Assembly (NCBI RefSeq): GCF_003461955.1
Contig: NZ_QTYB01000004.1
Span: forward strand, 124,001-188,000
DNA: 64,000 nt
DNA from: Ruminococcus sp. AM36-2AA
Lineage (GTDB): Bacteria > Bacillota > Clostridia > Lachnospirales > Lachnospiraceae
Direction of reading: 5' to 3'
Shown here one piece after another: positions 51,104 through 60,106 of this stretch. The notes beneath the pieces are model-generated. The model saw only the letters and a program-made list of their open reading frames with translations. It made no database searches and had not been told where the DNA came from. Numbering within the stretch: the first letter of the stretch is position 1; the number at the start of each line of letters is the position of its first letter. The translations under genes were made by a program, and so were the position numbers.

Positions 51104-52071
51104 GCTTTTGTTTCCTCCCATTCTCTTATGGAATCCGCAATGTAACGCATTTCTTCCTCCCCGTATCTCTGATCACAGGGCAGAGGAAGGACATTGGCGG
51201 CCCAGTCATATTCCATGGTATCCTCATCAAAATGATCGATGATATTCCGCCAGTAGGTCGGCACAAAAATTTTCCGGCCGGCCAGCCATTTTCGAAGTGC
51301 CAGCCCGTCCTCATGATAATAGGGATAGGCAAACGGTCCCTCAGGAATTACCTGATTAAAAATACTTTCTGACGGAAGAAGTTCTGTCAGCAGATGATAA
51401 TTTTCTTCTCTTTTCGCTTTTATATAAGGATAATCCATAGAGCGGAGAAGATTTCCAGTCAGCCGTGACATGCGGCGGATTTCCATCTCATGATAATCTG
51501 CCGCATTGTCCAGCATCTTCTGGTAAAAAGTACCGGCATCATACTCATATCGGCCCAGAATGTGCTCAAGTCTTCCCATGGAATGATCCAGCGGTTTCTT
51601 TTCCGGATGCAGACTCGCATCCGTTGACAGATATGCCCCGTCGCTGACCCCCAGGAATTTCCGGCAGGAGTACAAAGTATCCACGCCAGGCAAAGGCTTC
51701 TGAAAAAATGCATGTGTATGATCCACGATAATGTTTCCGTAAATTTCCCTATATTGCCGAATTCTGTCATCGGTCAGCTGTCCGTAGTAATTTACAAGGT
51801 AAAGATATTCACCATCCGGAAGTTTCTTTTCCGGCAGAAGCGGACATAACTTTTCATCCATATGATAAAATTCTATTTCCACTTTTGTTTCTTCACAGGC
51901 TCCGGTCACAGAATCGCAGAGATATGTTGGAAGATAGATTTTTTTGCAGTTTCGAGCTTCCATCAACCAAAGAAGTGCGGTTCTCCCAAGGTTTACTCCA
52001 CAAAGTTCAGGATAATATTCCTGACCTGTAGATTCTTCCAGTTCCAGATAACCACCGATTTCTTTTTTCAT
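51100..52071 (-). CDS. DegT-like PLP aminotransferase family protein (divergent)
   Basis: 323 residues, shorter than usual for DegT enzymes (about 370). VNLGRTALLWLMEARNCKKIYLP resembles the PLP phosphate-binding start. IIVDHTHAFFQ holds the candidate PLP-ring Asp and SCRKFLGVSDGAYLS the candidate Schiff-base Lys, so it may be active. It overlaps the GT2 upstream by one base (TGATG) and the ATP-grasp downstream by four, a tightly coupled trio. The substrate is probably a keto sugar or another keto compound; not certain. Confidence 0.75.
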   Translation of the reverse strand: MKKEIGGYLELEESTGQEYYPELCGVNLGRTALLWLMEARNCKKIYLPTYLCDSVTGACEETKVEIEFYHMDEKLCPLLPEKKLPDGEYLYLVNYYGQLTDDRIRQYREIYGNIIVDHTHAFFQKPLPGVDTLYSCRKFLGVSDGAYLSTDASLHPEKKPLDHSMGRLEHILGRYEYDAGTFYQKMLDNAADYHEMEIRRMSRLTGNLLRSMDYPYIKAKREENYHLLTELLPSESIFNQVIPEGPFAYPYYHEDGLALRKWLAGRKIFVPTYWRNIIDHFDEDTMEYDWAANVLPLPCDQRYGEEEMRYIADSIREWEETKA

Positions 52072-53003
52072 CAGTCTGTTTCCTCCTGACGGATCACATA
52101 ATGTGGCATCTTCTTCGCCTCATTGAGGATATTCATAAGATAAATTCCGATAATTCCAATGGAAAGCAGTGTCAGCCCAAAGAATGCCAGCATTACCAGC
52201 ATCAGGGATGTCCATCCTTCCACAGAAATCCCAAACATAAAATAACGCACCAGATAATAAATGGCCAGGCAAAGACTTACCAGAAAGCTTGCGATTCCGA
52301 TGTTCCTCACCATAAGAAGCGGAAATGCCGTATGGGCCGTGATATCATAGATCAGGTCTTTCACAAGACGGCGGAAAGAATATCCGCTTTTTCCATAGGC
52401 ACGGGCTGCATGCTGTACCGGCACATTGATGATCCGATTGGAGCTTAAAACCAGGAGATTGCCGATCTGCGGAAGATATGTATTGGTCTTCAGCATGGCT
52501 TCCACAAGAAAACGGCGGATCAGGCGGTAGCTGGTAATCTGAAGATTCGGGTCTTTCCCAAGCATTTTGGAAGTAGCCCAGACGGATAATTTTGTTCCCA
52601 GTTTACGGATCAGATTATGCTTCCGGCCTTCATAACTTGCAATGATCACATCCACATCATCCCGTTCATTCATGACATTGATCATCTTCGGAAGCTCTTC
52701 CGGCTGATGCTGAAGGTCATCATCCATCGTTACGATGAACTCCCCTTTTGCATGGGCAAATCCGCACAGAAGTGCCGGATGCTGGCCGAAATTTCTTGCC
52801 ATCTGGATGATCTTCACACGGGAATCCTTCTCCCGGAGTTCTTTCATTACTTCAAAAGAACGGTCTTTCGATCCGTCATCTACCAGGATCAGTTCAAATT
52901 CTTCTTTTATTGTTTCCCGGAAAACTTTTTCCAGGCGAGTGTACAGTTCCTGCAGCGTATGTTCTGAATTGTATACAGGAACAACCACTGAATATAGACA
53001 CAT
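52071..53003 (-). CDS. Polyprenyl-phosphate glycosyltransferase (ArnC/DPM1-like GT2)
   Basis: 310 residues from ATG 53003 (AGAGAGG upstream). The N-terminal GT2 domain has YSVVVPVYNSEHTLQ, ILVDDGSKDRS and TMDDDLQHQPEELPKM. Two C-terminal membrane helices (about 225-290) are typical of enzymes that load a sugar on undecaprenyl phosphate. The product would be flipped and used outside to modify polymers. It heads the 18-kb operon and is divergent from a pair of half-size EamA transporters, as ArnC-type enzymes are associated with ArnE/ArnF flippases. Confidence 0.87.
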   Translation of the reverse strand: MCLYSVVVPVYNSEHTLQELYTRLEKVFRETIKEEFELILVDDGSKDRSFEVMKELREKDSRVKIIQMARNFGQHPALLCGFAHAKGEFIVTMDDDLQHQPEELPKMINVMNERDDVDVIIASYEGRKHNLIRKLGTKLSVWATSKMLGKDPNLQITSYRLIRRFLVEAMLKTNTYLPQIGNLLVLSSNRIINVPVQHAARAYGKSGYSFRRLVKDLIYDITAHTAFPLLMVRNIGIASFLVSLCLAIYYLVRYFMFGISVEGWTSLMLVMLAFFGLTLLSIGIIGIYLMNILNEAKKMPHYVIRQEETD

Positions 53004-53046
53004 AGTTTTTTTCCTCTCTTTTGTATCAGTTGACACTTATCGTTTA

Positions 53047-53075
53047 ATATTATCATTTTCGATTCCTGTTGTAAA
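53047..53075 (-). promoter_or_regulatory. Promoter of the 53003-34908 operon
   Basis: The minus strand has -35 TTTACA (53075-53070), a 17-bp spacer and -10 TAATAT (53052-53047). Transcription starts near 53040, giving a 37-nt leader. Confidence 0.75.
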
Positions 53076-53112
53076 CCCGTTGTTGCTGTGCACTTTTCAC
53101 AGAAACATTCTC

Positions 53113-53141
53113 TTGCATAAAACGAACAGATGCGATATATT
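53113..53141 (+). promoter_or_regulatory. Promoter of the EamA pair
   Basis: Plus strand -35 TTGCAT (53113-53118), a 17-bp spacer and -10 TATATT (53136-53141), with a leader of about 30 nt. It is divergent from the operon promoter 40 bp away. Confidence 0.75.
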
Positions 53142-53178
53142 GATTATCAGTTTACAATCACATTTATATGGAGGAAAC

Positions 53179-53529
53179 ATGACAAAACTCAAAGATTATA
53201 TTCAGCTTCATCTGAATATCCTGCTGTTTTCTCTCACCAGCGTTTTTTCCAAGCTTGCGTCCGTTTATTATAATAAAGAGGGGCTTAATAGCCCGTTTCT
53301 CTATTTATTTCTTTTTCTTATGATCGCAAACTGTGGAATTTACGCCATCGCGTGGCAGCAGGTAATCAAAAAATTTTCCCTTTCCACGGCCTACGCCAAC
53401 AAGAGTGTCTATCTTCTGTGGTCACAGGTATGGGCTGTAATTATTTTTCATGAAAATCTGTCGATTCAGAACATCATCGGTATCATGGTCGTTCTGGTCG
53501 GAGTCTGGATGGTGCAGAGATATGAATAG
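53179..53529 (+). CDS. Half-size EamA/DMT-family membrane protein (first of a pair)
   Basis: 116 residues with four membrane helices. GGAGGAAAC stands just before ATG 53179. The repeated EamA-like pattern (KFSLSTAYANKSVYLLWSQVWAVIIFHENL, read in parts) resembles small multidrug-resistance and ArnE/F type proteins. It overlaps the next gene by 8 nt. Such paired half transporters act as heterodimers, and the divergent ArnC-like GT suggests flipping of a lipid-linked sugar. The transport role is family knowledge; the substrate is inference. Confidence 0.75.
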   Translation: MTKLKDYIQLHLNILLFSLTSVFSKLASVYYNKEGLNSPFLYLFLFLMIANCGIYAIAWQQVIKKFSLSTAYANKSVYLLWSQVWAVIIFHENLSIQNIIGIMVVLVGVWMVQRYE

Positions 53530-53860
53530 AACATTTATGCTGATCATGCTGGCAGGAACTTTTTTTTCAGCAATTTCGCAGGTTCTGCTGAAACAGAGCG
53601 CCAATATCACATACAAAAATCCTCTCAGGGAATATCTGAACTGGAGAGTAATTCTGGCTTATGGCATCTTTTTCGGAGTTTTGCTCCTCAATACCTGGTG
53701 TTATACAAGAGTCGATATGAAATTTGGTCCTGTAATCGATACCGCTGCCTATGTTTTTGTACTGATCTTTTCCTGGCGTATCCTGAAAGAAAAGATCACC
53801 CGTGGAAAAATCATTGGTAATCTGATCATTATTCTGGGTATTCTGATCTATACTTTATAA
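53522..53860 (+). CDS. Half-size EamA/DMT-family membrane protein (second of a pair)
   Basis: 112 residues with four membrane helices, starting inside the end of the preceding gene. TFFSAISQVLLKQSANI (helix 1) carries the conserved Gln/Lys of the ArnE/SMR-like group, and RILKEKITRGKIIGNLIIILGI is the typical last helix pair. Translational coupling and complementary size suggest a heterodimer with the product of 53179. A bidirectional terminator follows directly. Confidence 0.75.
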   Translation: MNRTFMLIMLAGTFFSAISQVLLKQSANITYKNPLREYLNWRVILAYGIFFGVLLLNTWCYTRVDMKFGPVIDTAAYVFVLIFSWRILKEKITRGKIIGNLIIILGILIYTL

Positions 53861-53867
53861 TTACAAC

Positions 53868-53940
53868 AAAAAAACGGCAATTGCCTGCTGTATCCGAAAA
53901 CTCTTATGCTTTTCAGTACAGCCGGTAACTGCCGTTTTTT
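53868..53940. terminator. Bidirectional terminator
   Basis: AAAAAACGGCA and TGCCGTTTTTT arms with inner GCTGTA/TACAGC pairing surround a loop of about 20 nt. It serves the EamA pair (plus) and the GH25 lysozyme gene (minus). Confidence 0.85.
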
Positions 53941-53942
53941 AT

Positions 53943-55481
53943 TTATTTACGTTTATTTGCTGCAGCCGCTGTTATGTATACACCGTTTGCATCAAAAGTA
54001 TAACTCTTTCCATTGATCTTGATCGTACAGTTTTTGTACATGATCGCAGTCTCCGGATCAAAATAATATTTCTTTCCGTCATGTCTCAGCCAGGATCTGC
54101 ATGCTCTTCCACTTGCAGTAAAATAATAGGTATGGCTTTCGTTATTTCCGCTCCATGTATAGAATACGCTCTTTACCATGATTCCATCGCCGCCAAAGTA
54201 ATAGAGATCGTCCTTACTGTCCATGTATCTCACATGTTTCATCATATAGCCATATTTCGTCTGGAAATAATAATAATTCTGCCCTACTTTCTTTCTTCCC
54301 TTTAAGGCATGTCCATATTGATCAAAATAATACTTCTTGCCGCTGACAGTTATCCACCGATTCTTTACGAGAACTCCATTTCTGTCCACATAACGGACCA
54401 CATTCTTGGAGTCTCTGAGCAGCTTGCTCTTATACATTCCAAGTGTTTTGTCGATGTAGTACTTTTTGCCGCCGACTTCGATCCAGCCGGTTTTCTTAAC
54501 ACCATTTACATAATAAAATTTCTTTCCATTTTCAGTAACCCAGCCGGTTTTTCCATTGGAGGTGTCTGGTTTGGTGGATGCTTTATAGCTGGTTACGGCT
54601 CTCCACCTTGGTGTAATGATCTTTGTATAATCTACATAGCCGAAATCAATGTCTACTGTAGAATATGACGGAATTCCGGAAACCAGTCCTTTCGTACTCT
54701 TCAGATATCCGCCACCATCACCATCTGTAGCCTGCCAGATCGTATATTTATAGTTCTTTTTGTTCGGTGCAAGGATCGTGTCACCATATCGTGCCAGCCA
54801 GACATCGTAGCCGGTCATTTTACTCCAGTCCAGCTTATTGTCATACCAGTCTGTATTACAGTAGATCATCGGATAATATCCTGCTTTTTTAACCTCATTG
54901 CAGAAAGCCTTGGCAAGGTTTGCGATCTGTGTGGAAGAAAGGCTTCTCATCTTCTCATACTCAATGTCATATACCACGGGATAGGAAACCTTATAACCAT
55001 TCATTTTTTTGATAGCAAGCTGTGCTTCTTTCATCGCCTGCTGTGTTGTTGTGGCAAGGCTGTATATATAAGTTCCAACAGGCATTCCTACCTTTTCGGC
55101 CTGTTTCATATTGTAATCATATTTCATATCTATATGATTCAGTCCGTAGGAAATTCTTACAAACGCAAAATCTACATTGGACTTCTTAACCTTGCTCCAG
55201 TCGATAGTATCCTGCCACTCTGAAACATCAATTCCTCTTGTAATAGCCCCTTCCAGCTTCTGTCCGCTTCCGTTATAGCAGACTCCGTTGAGCTTCTTCC
55301 ATGCCTTTGAGCTTGCTGTTGAGCTGGTTGCCCTGGCCCCCGGCACTTTCTCTTCTTCTGCAACAGCCTTACTGCGGTCGACTCCACCGCCGCCCATGGC
55401 CATTACTGTAGTCCCCATTGTTCCTATTCCCAGCAACGCCGCCATACAGCCGGCTGCTAGCCATCTTTTCCAGTTTTTCAT
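53943..55481 (-). CDS. GH25 lysozyme with C-terminal cell-wall binding repeats
   Basis: 512 residues from ATG 55481 (AAAGGGAG upstream; an ATG at 55511 has no site). A signal peptide (1-28) precedes the GH25 domain (about 82-290) with GIDVSEWQ (Asp85) and VVYDIEYE (Asp172, Glu174), the muramidase active site. Residues about 320-512 are choline-binding/glucan-binding-like repeats of the form GKKYYFD or GQNYYYF that hold the enzyme on the wall. It cleaves MurNAc-GlcNAc bonds, probably for remodelling. It is a single gene with its own promoter and terminator. Confidence 0.95.
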   Translation of the reverse strand: MKNWKRWLAAGCMAALLGIGTMGTTVMAMGGGGVDRSKAVAEEEKVPGARATSSTASSKAWKKLNGVCYNGSGQKLEGAITRGIDVSEWQDTIDWSKVKKSNVDFAFVRISYGLNHIDMKYDYNMKQAEKVGMPVGTYIYSLATTTQQAMKEAQLAIKKMNGYKVSYPVVYDIEYEKMRSLSSTQIANLAKAFCNEVKKAGYYPMIYCNTDWYDNKLDWSKMTGYDVWLARYGDTILAPNKKNYKYTIWQATDGDGGGYLKSTKGLVSGIPSYSTVDIDFGYVDYTKIITPRWRAVTSYKASTKPDTSNGKTGWVTENGKKFYYVNGVKKTGWIEVGGKKYYIDKTLGMYKSKLLRDSKNVVRYVDRNGVLVKNRWITVSGKKYYFDQYGHALKGRKKVGQNYYYFQTKYGYMMKHVRYMDSKDDLYYFGGDGIMVKSVFYTWSGNNESHTYYFTASGRACRSWLRHDGKKYYFDPETAIMYKNCTIKINGKSYTFDANGVYITAAAANKRK

Positions 55482-55532
55482 TTTTCTCCCTTTCCCCATA
55501 TTGTTGTCCATGTTTATTTTTGCCTGAATTTT

Positions 55533-55561
55533 ATTATACTAACTGTTAAATGGAAAGTAAA
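55533..55561 (-). promoter_or_regulatory. Promoter of the GH25 lysozyme gene
   Basis: The minus strand has -35 TTTACT (55561-55556), a 17-bp spacer and consensus -10 TATAAT (55538-55533). Confidence 0.82.
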
Positions 55562-55573
55562 CCCATATTTGGA

Positions 55574-55613
55574 AAAAGACCGGTGCCAGCCTTATTGGCT
55601 GACACCAGTCTTT
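55574..55613 (-). terminator. Terminator of the L,D-transpeptidase gene
   Basis: Long arms (AAAGACTGGTGTCAGCC with GGCTGGCACCGGTCTTT) and a five-base loop, followed by TTTTT on the minus strand. Confidence 0.85.
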
Positions 55614-55655
55614 CATTTGTACTTTCTGTTAATAATATTCTCTTCTGTTTCCAGA

Positions 55656-58448
55656 TCACGGAACTTCCGGGTCTGTCGGATCAAAACTTCCATTGCCACG
55701 GAATGTAGCCAGTGGTCTGCGGCCTAACGGTCCCTTGAAGGACTCAGTATTGCTGTATTTACCACTGCTGTAAATATGGATCGTTGCTCCATTGCAGTTC
55801 TCATATACCCATTTTGCATCCGCTACACAGGTACGGATACATCCGTGAGATGCCGGATTACCAAGTTTCAGGTATTCCCATGACGGAAGGTTGTATACGC
55901 TTTTTGTGGAACCGGCTACAGAGTGAATGAAAATTCCTCCCTGTCCGCAGCCATCAACATGTGTTCCATACTGTCCCCAGGATGGTCCCATCAGAGGCTG
56001 CCATCTTAAGCTGCGGGACAGTCTGTATGTACCATCCCATGTAGGTGTTTCAGGAAGACCTACAGAAACACGGATCGTCTTAACCGGAATCGTTTTATTG
56101 GAACTTGTATAAACAGTCATAACACCATTGGTCTTATCCACTTCCAGATAATATGGTCCTCTGTAGATGGAAGTAAGGTCATTGCGGCGGAATCCGTTCT
56201 TATCAAAGTAATACAGTTTACCGTCAATCCAGCGTCTTGTATTGGTCAGATATTTGGAACCACTGTCCGGATCGATATATCTTACCTGATCATAATAGTC
56301 ACTGTAGATCACCCAGCCTGTTGAAAAACGTCCCTGGCTGTCCAGATAACCGTTTACAGAACCTCGTTTTATGTTTTTATTGGTTACAACTGTGTAATTC
56401 TGCAGATAATACCAGTATTTACCTACTTTCTTCCAGCCGCTTTTTTTCAGGACACCATTGGAAGCTGCATAATACCACCGATTCTGATAACGAATCAGAG
56501 TGTTCTTATACATCCAGCCTCTGTGTGTACTGGAATTGGACGTAGCAAAGAAGTAATAGTTATTACCGATCTTTGTTTTACCACTTGCAAGCTTTCCCTT
56601 GCTGTTAAAATAATAACTTCTTCCGGAGCTCTTTACTGTCAGCATTTTATTCTGATAGTGATTTCCGTTGCTGTCAAAGTAAAACCATCCATAAAACTGC
56701 TTCTTTGCGTTGAGAACTTTCTGCCAGCCTTTTTTCTCAACAACTTTTCCCGGGGTGCTTCCAAAATAATAGATTCTGTTTGATGCTCCCGCACAGTTAC
56801 GCCAGCAATTTGTCCATGTAGCTCTTCTTCCGTTGCCGCCAAAATAATATCTGGCGCCTTTATATCTGACAAGTTTATTTTTCAATACACGACCATGGCT
56901 GTCTGTGACATAATAGGCATTGTCCTGATTCTTAGCCTTCGCCATTGTACTCTTCATTACATAGCCACTGGAATTCAGCATGTACAGATATTTCTTGGAC
57001 ATTACCATAGATACATAAACACCATGTTTCATGATCTGTCCACGTGTAGCTGTCTTCGGGCTGCAGTAAATGAAACGTTTCTCACCTTTACTGTTCACCA
57101 CATAAGTCCATCCACCATAGAAAAGTTTTCCAGGAATATCGCCTTCCTTGGAAGCCGGCTGAAAATAATATTCATAGGTAGTAGAACCTGCTTTCAGCTT
57201 TATTGTACCTTTACGTGGTGCGCCATTACTTGCCAGTGTATAGTAATCATTTCCGATCTTTTTGATCTTTCCATAGAGATTCAGATCAGTTACAGATTTA
57301 TAGCTTCCCTCTGCATCATAAAAACGGAAAGTTTTTCCTGTCCACAGCCAGTAGTTCTTCTGCTGCTGACCAAGGTTGGAAGTCCATGGGGTGATCGTAG
57401 CATTCTCATATCCGGAATACAGAGTTGCTTTATCCTTTTCGAGGAAATACCATTCCACCTTCTGTGTTCCTGCATATCCCGGTGTTCCAGGTTCCCGTGA
57501 CATTCTTCCTGTCACCAGATATCCATCCTCATTAAACAGATAATATCCTGTATGACCATTGGTCTTGATTTTCAGAAGACCATCCTGTGCTGTAAAATAG
57601 CTATATTTAGCAGTTGTTCCTGCGGCATCTTCTGTACTGGAGGCTTCTGCTGCGTCTTCATTCTCCAGGTCCAGATCACCGGAAGCGCTGTCTGTGTTCT
57701 CATCTGCTGATGCAGGTTCTGCCACTTCTGTTTCTGTATTCTGAGCCTCATCCTGCTGTTCTGTACTCTGCGTATCTGCTGTATCTTCAGATACCTCCGG
57801 TGTTTCGACAGTATCTGCTGTATCTTCAGTTATCTCTCCTGCATTATCCCCGGAATCACTGCTGTCTGTCTGGATTTCAGATGGATTCTCAGCTGCCTTT
57901 GCCTCGGATGCAGTGCTCTCCGGTGCTGTCTTCTTACGGAGTTTATAGAAATCCCCCTCTCTGACCCAGTCGTTTTCCTTGGCAACGACTACACCGTTTA
58001 CGATCTCTGCTCCGGTTGCAGTTGCAGATGCCGCATCTGCACTACCTGCATCCACTGTATTTTTCTGCGCATCCGCACTGTTCACAGATGGATCTTCCAG
58101 CTCAGCCACATCTCCCGCATTAAAGTCATCTGCCGGATCTTCCGCCGGTGCTTCAGTAACATCCGGTGTCTCGGTAATATCCGGTGTCTCAGTAATGTCC
58201 GGTGTCTCGGTGATATCCGGTGTCTCAGTCGGATTCTCCGGCACTACCACTTCATCTGTACTGTCGTTGTCTTCATCCGTCTGCGATTGCTGCTCATCTC
58301 CGACTTCATCACTGAAGCTGTCTTCTGAGCCAGTGCCTGCCTCTGCTGTCTGCACATCCGGGCTGCTCAAAGCCGTCGCTCCGGCTTCCAGAGTACCACC
58401 CATGCACAGTGTAAGGCTGAGCATGATTGCCACAACTCTTCTCTTCAT
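55656..58448 (-). CDS. L,D-transpeptidase (YkuD) with acidic/Thr-rich linker and cell-wall binding repeats
   Basis: 930 residues. CAGGAGGG precedes the start. A signal peptide (1-25) is followed by a long disordered Glu/Asp/Thr/Ser region (about 30-290) that includes four ETPDIT-type repeats. Numerous wall-binding repeats span about 290-760 (GKLYYFDKNG, KYWYYLQN). A C-terminal YkuD domain (about 765-895) has FIHSVAG and the catalytic ASHGCIR (Cys near 868). It forms 3-3 cross-links or attaches proteins to peptidoglycan. Its promoter candidate lies in the end of the HPr gene. Confidence 0.94.
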   Translation of the reverse strand: MKRRVVAIMLSLTLCMGGTLEAGATALSSPDVQTAEAGTGSEDSFSDEVGDEQQSQTDEDNDSTDEVVVPENPTETPDITETPDITETPDITETPDVTEAPAEDPADDFNAGDVAELEDPSVNSADAQKNTVDAGSADAASATATGAEIVNGVVVAKENDWVREGDFYKLRKKTAPESTASEAKAAENPSEIQTDSSDSGDNAGEITEDTADTVETPEVSEDTADTQSTEQQDEAQNTETEVAEPASADENTDSASGDLDLENEDAAEASSTEDAAGTTAKYSYFTAQDGLLKIKTNGHTGYYLFNEDGYLVTGRMSREPGTPGYAGTQKVEWYFLEKDKATLYSGYENATITPWTSNLGQQQKNYWLWTGKTFRFYDAEGSYKSVTDLNLYGKIKKIGNDYYTLASNGAPRKGTIKLKAGSTTYEYYFQPASKEGDIPGKLFYGGWTYVVNSKGEKRFIYCSPKTATRGQIMKHGVYVSMVMSKKYLYMLNSSGYVMKSTMAKAKNQDNAYYVTDSHGRVLKNKLVRYKGARYYFGGNGRRATWTNCWRNCAGASNRIYYFGSTPGKVVEKKGWQKVLNAKKQFYGWFYFDSNGNHYQNKMLTVKSSGRSYYFNSKGKLASGKTKIGNNYYFFATSNSSTHRGWMYKNTLIRYQNRWYYAASNGVLKKSGWKKVGKYWYYLQNYTVVTNKNIKRGSVNGYLDSQGRFSTGWVIYSDYYDQVRYIDPDSGSKYLTNTRRWIDGKLYYFDKNGFRRNDLTSIYRGPYYLEVDKTNGVMTVYTSSNKTIPVKTIRVSVGLPETPTWDGTYRLSRSLRWQPLMGPSWGQYGTHVDGCGQGGIFIHSVAGSTKSVYNLPSWEYLKLGNPASHGCIRTCVADAKWVYENCNGATIHIYSSGKYSNTESFKGPLGRRPLATFRGNGSFDPTDPEVP
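58153..58224. repeat. Four 18-bp tandem repeats in the L,D-transpeptidase gene
   Basis: Four consecutive copies of an 18-bp unit (tcrgtaayatccggtgtc type, few mismatches) encode ETPDIT/ETPDVT in the extracellular linker. In-frame unit length allows copy-number change without frameshift. Confidence 0.85.
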
Positions 58449-58486
58449 AATAATCCCTCCTGCTCATGCTGCTGTGTTAATGAATT

Positions 58487-58515
58487 AATATATTTGTACG
58501 GTATCACTCGCCCAA
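58487..58515 (-). promoter_or_regulatory. Possible promoter of the L,D-transpeptidase gene
   Basis: The minus strand has -35 TTGGGC (58515-58510, inside the last HPr codons), a 17-bp spacer and -10 TATATT (58492-58487). The -35 is weak; readthrough from cdaA-cdaR-HPr is also possible. Confidence 0.45.
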
Positions 58516-58767
58516 TCCACTTTCGATAAGTGATGCAAGCGCATCTATTGCCGCCTGTTCATCCTCACCATCGCAGATCAGTGTGATCTCATCTCCGCTT
58601 TTTACACAGGCCCCCAGTACACTTAATACGCTTTTGGCATTTGCTGTGCCTCCATCGTACTGAAATGTAACAGAAGATTTATATTTGATCGCTTCGCCAC
58701 ATAAAAGTCCTGCGGGACGGAGATGAAGCCCTGACGGGTTCCTGACCGTTACCTTATAACTTAACAT
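58504..58767 (-). CDS. HPr-family phosphocarrier protein
   Basis: 87 residues. PSGLHLRPAG holds the PTS phosphorylation site His15, and NAKSVLSVLGA holds Ser46, the HPr-kinase site. Both are present, so it can be a phosphocarrier rather than a Crh-type regulator. In sugar transport HPr passes phosphate from EI to EIIA; HPr-Ser-P drives catabolite repression. No ptsI is next to it. It follows cdaR by 34 nt in the place where glmM often stands, an unusual partner for the c-di-AMP genes. Confidence 0.92.
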   Translation of the reverse strand: MLSYKVTVRNPSGLHLRPAGLLCGEAIKYKSSVTFQYDGGTANAKSVLSVLGACVKSGDEITLICDGEDEQAAIDALASLIESGLGE

Positions 58768-58801
58768 TCCTATGTCTCCCTTACATGCTTTTACTCATAT
58801 G

Positions 58802-60106
58802 TTACTGGCTGTTTCCACTGTCAACATTAGAAACTTTGGAAATTTTGATCTCAGCAGTCACATCCTCCAGAAGCTTATAACCATCCGGAAGACTGATCTT
58901 GATCGGCACTTCATAGCTGCCTTCTTCCCAGTCATCCATGGAAAGAGTCGCACTTATCGATTTCAGATTAAAGCCCGAGAGATCGCCATCCTCTGCCTGT
59001 ACTTTTAATTCTACATCCGCAACCTCAAACGCCAGCTGCAGATTATCAGGCAGGCCTTTTACCTTAATATCCTCCGTCGGGAAATTGTATATTTTACTGC
59101 CTTCAGGCAGGATATTAACCGTAATCCAAAGATCCGTACTGGATCCTGTTGTCAGCTTCAGACCATCCGGAAGAAGCTCTGCAAGATTTACTTTCTTCTC
59201 CACATCATTGCTCTTACCTGAAATATCTACATTCTCGTTATCAAGATATATGGTATTTCCCTGAAGTTTCAAACTGTTCAATGCTTCCTCACTGCCGGCA
59301 ACACTGAACGTTTCCGGCACTGTTGTAACACTGTCTACAACGTAGCCTTCCGCCGGTTCTCCAGTGTATCCTGCACTGATACGTATATCGGAACGTACTT
59401 TCCAGAGTTTTGCCGTAACATTTACTTTTCCGTTATTATCAAACTTCAGATAACTCATGGAATTCGATGAAAGGGTATCCTGATTCTTGTCGGTGATCGT
59501 CAGTTCCGCTCCGGTGATCGTTGTGTCCTGATCGATCCCGTCAATCTTGGAACTTACGTCCACACTCACACTGTCTATTTTACCAACCAGTGATTCCGGC
59601 CCTGTAACTCTGACTTTCTCCGGATTGGCAGTAAGTGATGCAATCTCCAGGCCCTGTGCCGGCTTACTGTCACCGCAGCTTACATTAATGGCAAATTCTT
59701 TGGTAACCTTTTTCTCAAGGTGTACGCTGAGATTCTGCGGAGATACCCGGATATTCTCCGGAAGTACTCCTGCACAGGTGGCCGTAATTGGAATCATGAC
59801 CGGATCCGTGTCTGTAGACTGCGCCTGCTGCAGATCTGCTACTGCCTTAATATCACTTGAGGTGAGACGGTTGACTGTCTTCCGCTCACCTGTAATATAA
59901 ACACGCACTGTATTTTCACTGTCATCCTGCATGACCATCTGTCCAAGCTGATCCACATAAGCCTCATTAATGATCTGCACATCGGAGATCACAAACCCCT
60001 TTGTAATGATAGGATCGTCAACATTTACCACGATCAGCCATACCAGAATACCTACGATCACGGACATGATCTTTAAAGGGATGTTCTTAGTCAGATTTTT
60101 CTTCAT
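58802..60106 (-). CDS. cdaR: CdaA regulator CdaR (YbbR-domain protein)
   Basis: 434 residues. One N-terminal membrane helix (IPLKIMSVIVGILVWLIVV) precedes several YbbR repeats on the outside, each about 80-90 residues (for example QNLSVHLEKKV and ANPEKVRVTGPESLV). CdaR binds and modulates the membrane diadenylate cyclase CdaA. It overlaps the cdaA end by 20 nt, typical of the conserved pair. Confidence 0.93.
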   Translation of the reverse strand: MKKNLTKNIPLKIMSVIVGILVWLIVVNVDDPIITKGFVISDVQIINEAYVDQLGQMVMQDDSENTVRVYITGERKTVNRLTSSDIKAVADLQQAQSTDTDPVMIPITATCAGVLPENIRVSPQNLSVHLEKKVTKEFAINVSCGDSKPAQGLEIASLTANPEKVRVTGPESLVGKIDSVSVDVSSKIDGIDQDTTITGAELTITDKNQDTLSSNSMSYLKFDNNGKVNVTAKLWKVRSDIRISAGYTGEPAEGYVVDSVTTVPETFSVAGSEEALNSLKLQGNTIYLDNENVDISGKSNDVEKKVNLAELLPDGLKLTTGSSTDLWITVNILPEGSKIYNFPTEDIKVKGLPDNLQLAFEVADVELKVQAEDGDLSGFNLKSISATLSMDDWEEGSYEVPIKISLPDGYKLLEDVTAEIKISKVSNVDSGNSQ

